Below are positions 61,007 through 64,000 of a stretch of 64,000 nt of DNA, one piece after another. The notes beneath the pieces are model-generated. The model did no database searches and was not told the DNA's origin. It saw nothing but the letters and a program-made list of their open reading frames with translations. Location: assembly GCA_964474755.1 (NCBI GenBank), contig CAYYUG010000010.1, positions 1 through 64,000 on the forward strand, in the 5' to 3' direction. Position 1 is the stretch's first letter. The number at the start of each line of letters is the position of its first letter. A program made the translations under genes and the position numbers. This DNA is from GCA-2717185 sp964474755 (lineage in GTDB: Bacteria > Pseudomonadota > Alphaproteobacteria > UBA8366 > GCA-2717185).

Positions 61007-62059
61007 ATGGGCTTGAAAATCGCAATCGTTGGGGCTGGCGCGGTCGGCGCGCAGGTTGGCGCTTTCATGGTCAAGAATGGTGAAGACGTTGTCTTCATTG
61101 ATGGCTGGCCGGAACATGTTGAGAAGATGCGTGTCGACGGGCTGCATCTGACCGGTGTGACGGAGGCAGAAGAGTTCACTGTCCCAGTCAACGCTATACA
61201 TTTTTCTGATGTTCAGGCGCTATCCAAGGATCGGCCAATCGATATCGCTTTCGTCTGCATGAAGTCATACGAGACGGAAATGGCGACCTATTTGATCAAA
61301 CCTTATCTGGCACCGGATGGCTTTGTCGTCTCGCTACAGAACTGCATGAACGAGGAGTTTATCGCCGGCATTGTCGGTTGGGGCAAGGTCGTCGGCTGCA
61401 TTGCGGCGAAGATCTCGGTCGAGCTGCGTGGTCCAGCTCACGTAAACCGAAATGTGCCTGTTCATGGCAATTCGCATACCGTGTTCCGGGCAGGCGAGGT
61501 TCATAGCGTGGAGACCGAACGAACACGCGAGGTTGCCCGACTATGCGGCTATACTGATAGTTCCATGGTGACGACTAACCTTTGGGGAGAACGCTGGAGC
61601 AAGCTTTGCCTCAACGGTAGCAGCAACGGTGTGTCAGCGAGCACGGGTCTGGGCGGTGCTGCTATCGCTGCCGACCCGCATTTGCGCGGCGTGAAGATGA
61701 AACTGATCTCGGAATGCATCCGCGTCGGTCGCGCGTCCGGCTTTGGCCTCGAGAAGCTGGGTGGCCTAGAGGCTGATGTATATGTTGCGGCGGCTGAAGG
61801 CGATGGTGAAGCACGTAAAATCGTCGAGGACAACTACATCACCACTGCCGGTAAAGGAAATCCAAATGCGCGCCCGTCAATGGGGCAGGACATGATGAAG
61901 GGCCGTCGCACTGAGATCGACTTCATGAATGGTCTGGTCGTGCAGAAGGGCAAGGAAGTTGGGATTGCCACACCGGCCAACGAGGCGCTGATCGCCGCTG
62001 TTAAGAAGGTGGAACGCGGCGAATTCGAGGCTAGCCCGGATCTATTGGCGGGTATCTAG
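61007..62059 (+). CDS. Ketopantoate reductase-family oxidoreductase, tandem copy 2
   Basis: 350 residues from the ATG at 61007, preceded by GGAGAAAG; an in-frame TTG at 60995 is less likely. Rossmann motif IAIVGAGAVGAQVGAFM; catalytic segment WSKLCLNGSSNGVSA; GRRTEIDFMNG. It is clearly paralogous to copy 1, with conserved blocks such as YLAPDGFVVSLQN and RPSMGQDM shared. The spacing is 32 bases. It may act as a partner (heteromer) or on a different substrate. Confidence 0.88.
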   Translation: MGLKIAIVGAGAVGAQVGAFMVKNGEDVVFIDGWPEHVEKMRVDGLHLTGVTEAEEFTVPVNAIHFSDVQALSKDRPIDIAFVCMKSYETEMATYLIKPYLAPDGFVVSLQNCMNEEFIAGIVGWGKVVGCIAAKISVELRGPAHVNRNVPVHGNSHTVFRAGEVHSVETERTREVARLCGYTDSSMVTTNLWGERWSKLCLNGSSNGVSASTGLGGAAIAADPHLRGVKMKLISECIRVGRASGFGLEKLGGLEADVYVAAAEGDGEARKIVEDNYITTAGKGNPNARPSMGQDMMKGRRTEIDFMNGLVVQKGKEVGIATPANEALIAAVKKVERGEFEASPDLLAGI

Positions 62060-62083
62060 GTCAGAAGCGTGCGTTCAGCTTTT

Positions 62084-62494
62084 TCAGTTGTGTAGTTTTG
62101 CGCCTTTGGTCACCTTGTCGACAATTTTTTTGTCGTCCCTTAGCGCTAGGCCGGCGACGGGCATGTCGTCTGGCTGATAGGCCTTGACGGTGGCGCGATT
62201 TGCCGCGTCGTATCCGGTTGCAAACATGTCTTCGATATAGAGCGAGAGGCGCACGCCGCGTCCTATGGCGCGTTTATAGATCTTCTGGATGCTCTTCGGG
62301 GTGGCAGAGAGTACGATCACCGGCTGGATGGATAGCGCGTTATAGTGATTGCCAGCGGCATCCTCGTAAGGTTCGCCCAGTAAATTTTCAGTCGCTCCGA
62401 CAATGCCGCTGGTTAGAAAGGCTGTGACGTTCAGCTTTTGCCAGGTGGCGAGATCATCGCGGAGTATAATAGCGATTTTAGTTTCAAAGTTCAT
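62084..62494 (-). CDS. DUF2000 family protein
   Basis: 136 residues. The start NFETKIAIILRDDLATWQKL and the segment IQPVIVLSATPKSIQKIYKRA are characteristic of the DUF2000 family, whose members have a small alpha/beta fold and no established function. It is convergent with the second ketopantoate reductase gene, 24 bases away, and not in an obvious operon. Confidence 0.85.
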   Translation of the reverse strand: MNFETKIAIILRDDLATWQKLNVTAFLTSGIVGATENLLGEPYEDAAGNHYNALSIQPVIVLSATPKSIQKIYKRAIGRGVRLSLYIEDMFATGYDAANRATVKAYQPDDMPVAGLALRDDKKIVDKVTKGAKLHN

Positions 62495-62834
62495 GGCATG
62501 TGTGCCCGCGGTAATGGCGGTTATCAGAGGTGTGTGCCGTATGGGCAGTGCGCTGAGCCGATGTGTCCCAAACCGCTCAAGCTGCCCGGTATTCTCCTAA
62601 ATCCAAGTACATCGTTAGACGGACCGGTTCGTGCCAAACGGCTGGAACGAATGACCTGGAAGATGTGTGGAATGTTGTCTGCCGTCGTGTGGTTGAAGAT
62701 GAGAGCTACGCTTTCCTATAGGTTTGAGCCTGTCTGGTAACAACGAAGTTAAAATATATCAAGCTCGTCGGGACCTCCGCCTGGGCCGAACATCCCGCTG
62801 CCGGTGTATCTGACACCCTAATTGGGCGCTAAAA
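62495..62834. other. Intergenic stretch, no gene seen
   Basis: About 340 bp between DUF2000 and the third dioxygenase. A 100-codon plus-strand frame overlaps DUF2000 and shows no recognisable feature. Confidence 0.5.
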
Positions 62835-63671
62835 TTAGATCGGCCGATCACCCTGTACGGTCGTACGATGCATGTGTCGCGTGAAGCGCTTGTCGTCATA
62901 GTGTTGGGCGCAGTGCATGGTGCAACGGTTGTCCCAGAACACAACATCTCCCTCACGCCATTTGTGCTTGTAAATGAATTGGTCATCCTCGCAATGGCTG
63001 TACAGCTCACCGAGCAGTTTGCTGCTTTCCACTTTGTCCATTCCGACGACGTATTTTAGCAGTTTGCCGCCTAGATAAAGCGCCTTGCGGCCGGTTTCCG
63101 GGTGGGTTCGTACTAGCGGATGGTCGTATCCGGGCAGACGAGCTTGTTGTTTGTTGCTGAGGCTGAAATTGTCGTGGCTGTGGTTGTATATATGCATGCC
63201 GCGCATTGTGTGGATAAGCGCTTTCATCTCGGGGGTTAACGCCTCGTAGGCTGATGTCATGTCACAGAACCAGGTATCACCGCTGCCGTCTGCCGGGATC
63301 TCTATCGCATAGAGCAATGAACCAAGCGCTGGTTGCTTTTCGTAGGACTGATCGGTGTGCCAGAACCGACCGGCGTCCGGCAGCCCCACATACTGGCCAT
63401 CTTTGGTTTTGTTTGAGACCAGCAGAATTTCTGGATATCCTTCTAGTAATTGATCCTTCAGCACATGGATCGCCAACGGTCCAAAGCGGCGCGAAAATTG
63501 GATTTGATCGCCTGGTGTCATCTCCTGGTCGCGGATCACAATGACCCCATGTTTGAGGTGCGCCGCCTTAATGGTTGAGAATTGCGCATCTTCATCACGC
63601 TTCAGATCGGCACCGACGATTTCGGCAAAAAAATTCGTGTCGGACAGCCGGTTTACCTGGATCGACGACAT
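62835..63671 (-). CDS. TauD/TfdA-family Fe(II)/2-oxoglutarate dioxygenase (third of three)
   Basis: 278 residues. The triad is HTDQ in GRFWHTDQSYEKQP and the distal His in DNRCTMHCAQHYDDK, with the 2-oxoglutarate Arg near FTRHMHRTTVQG. It is closest in length and layout to the other two family members in this window and shares the DNRCxxH region. A single gene, divergent from the TPR gene at the end of the window. Confidence 0.93.
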   Translation of the reverse strand: MSSIQVNRLSDTNFFAEIVGADLKRDEDAQFSTIKAAHLKHGVIVIRDQEMTPGDQIQFSRRFGPLAIHVLKDQLLEGYPEILLVSNKTKDGQYVGLPDAGRFWHTDQSYEKQPALGSLLYAIEIPADGSGDTWFCDMTSAYEALTPEMKALIHTMRGMHIYNHSHDNFSLSNKQQARLPGYDHPLVRTHPETGRKALYLGGKLLKYVVGMDKVESSKLLGELYSHCEDDQFIYKHKWREGDVVFWDNRCTMHCAQHYDDKRFTRHMHRTTVQGDRPI

Positions 63672-63809
63672 GCATTCCCTCTACTCATAGTTTCTCAGCC
63701 TCAAGATACTCTTTCAGTCGCTGTCTCGGAATGGGTCTAACATTCTATTCTGTTGGGCTGTAATCATTCTATAACGCAGCCAAGATTTTGGTAGCGGGGA
63801 GGATTTAAA

Positions 63810-64000
63810 ATGCCGGGATACACTGATAGCCGCGGTCATGCGCTTTTCACGAAAAGCGCAGATGCGGCAGCGGCGTTTAACGCGGGAATGCACAGCTTCG
63901 TCTGTTGGCGCACCGATACGTTTGCGCATCTGGATTCGGCAGTTGAAACTGATCCAGATTTCGCACTAGCTCGTCTAGCGAAAGGCTGGATGCTTCAAAC
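63810..64000 (+). CDS. TPR-containing protein (5' part only)
   Basis: An ATG at 63810 with GGGGAGGA about eight bases upstream opens a frame running to the window end: MPGYTDSRGHALFTKSADAA, then AAAFNAGMHSFVCWRTDTFA, then a helix pair ending LDSAVETDPDFALARLAKGW. The pattern (N-terminal peptide, then helical hairpin with DPDFALA) is that of TTC38-like tetratricopeptide proteins. The remaining part lies outside the window. Confidence 0.75.
   Translation, partial: MPGYTDSRGHALFTKSADAAAAFNAGMHSFVCWRTDTFAHLDSAVETDPDFALARLAKGWMLQ

Noticed and set aside
1..64000. CRISPR array, IS element or rRNA gene
   Set aside because: No regularly spaced repeats, transposase motifs or rRNA signatures were recognised by eye.

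Overview
The window is about 64 kb of bacterial chromosome of moderate GC content. It most likely comes from an alphaproteobacterium, perhaps marine and Rhodospirillales-like. The reasons are the COX15-type heme A synthase, an NDUFA9-like gene, CoxMSL-type molybdenum hydroxylases and many TauD/TfdA, LLM and CaiB enzymes. Species cannot be named from the sequence. A run of exactly 100 N flanked by a 55-base direct repeat shows that this is a draft assembly. The alphaproteobacterial assignment is inference; the N run and repeat are seen directly.

Left part (1-32.8 kb) is mostly core genome. It holds tRNA-Leu(CAG), an NDUFA9-like gene, an amidohydrolase, uppP, a GST, a broken TPR gene carrying the assembly gap, a YeeZ-like reductase, an alpha/beta hydrolase, a GT4-GT9 glycosyltransferase pair, thrS, infC (apparently with an AUA start), an enoyl-CoA hydratase, an SDR, msrA, rpmI-rplT-pheS-pheT, a J-domain gene, ctaA, a flippase-like membrane protein, typA and tRNA-Arg(CCU). 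Inside it, a minus-strand block at 23.3-29.4 kb (M20 amidohydrolase, CaiB CoA-transferase, HACL1-like ThDP enzyme, MFS transporter) looks like a catabolic module for a hydroxy-acid or similar CoA ester.

Right part (32.8-64 kb) contains almost no housekeeping genes and is dominated by catabolic enzymes. The most striking element is a tightly coupled seven-gene minus-strand operon (34.8-43.7 kb): FAD, 2Fe-2S, FAD, 2Fe-2S and Mo subunits, a UbiD-type decarboxylase, then a second Mo subunit. This amounts to two molybdenum hydroxylases built around a prenyl-FMN decarboxylase. After it come three TauD/TfdA dioxygenases, a ceramidase-like membrane protein, a photolyase, a truncated mandelate-racemase fragment with an MmgE/PrpD gene, a Rieske dioxygenase alpha/beta pair, an MFS transporter, a ThDP enzyme, an LLM monooxygenase, a NavAb-like sodium channel, a MaoC hydratase, two tandem ketopantoate-reductase-like genes, DUF2000 and the start of a TPR gene.

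Several broken genes (TPR at 4.6-5.5 kb, MaoC-like at 44 kb, mandelate-racemase N-terminus at 47.8 kb, a probable frameshifted remnant at 51.8 kb) and several 300-850 bp stretches without recognisable genes suggest ongoing gene decay. No CRISPR array, insertion sequence, integrase or rRNA was recognised.
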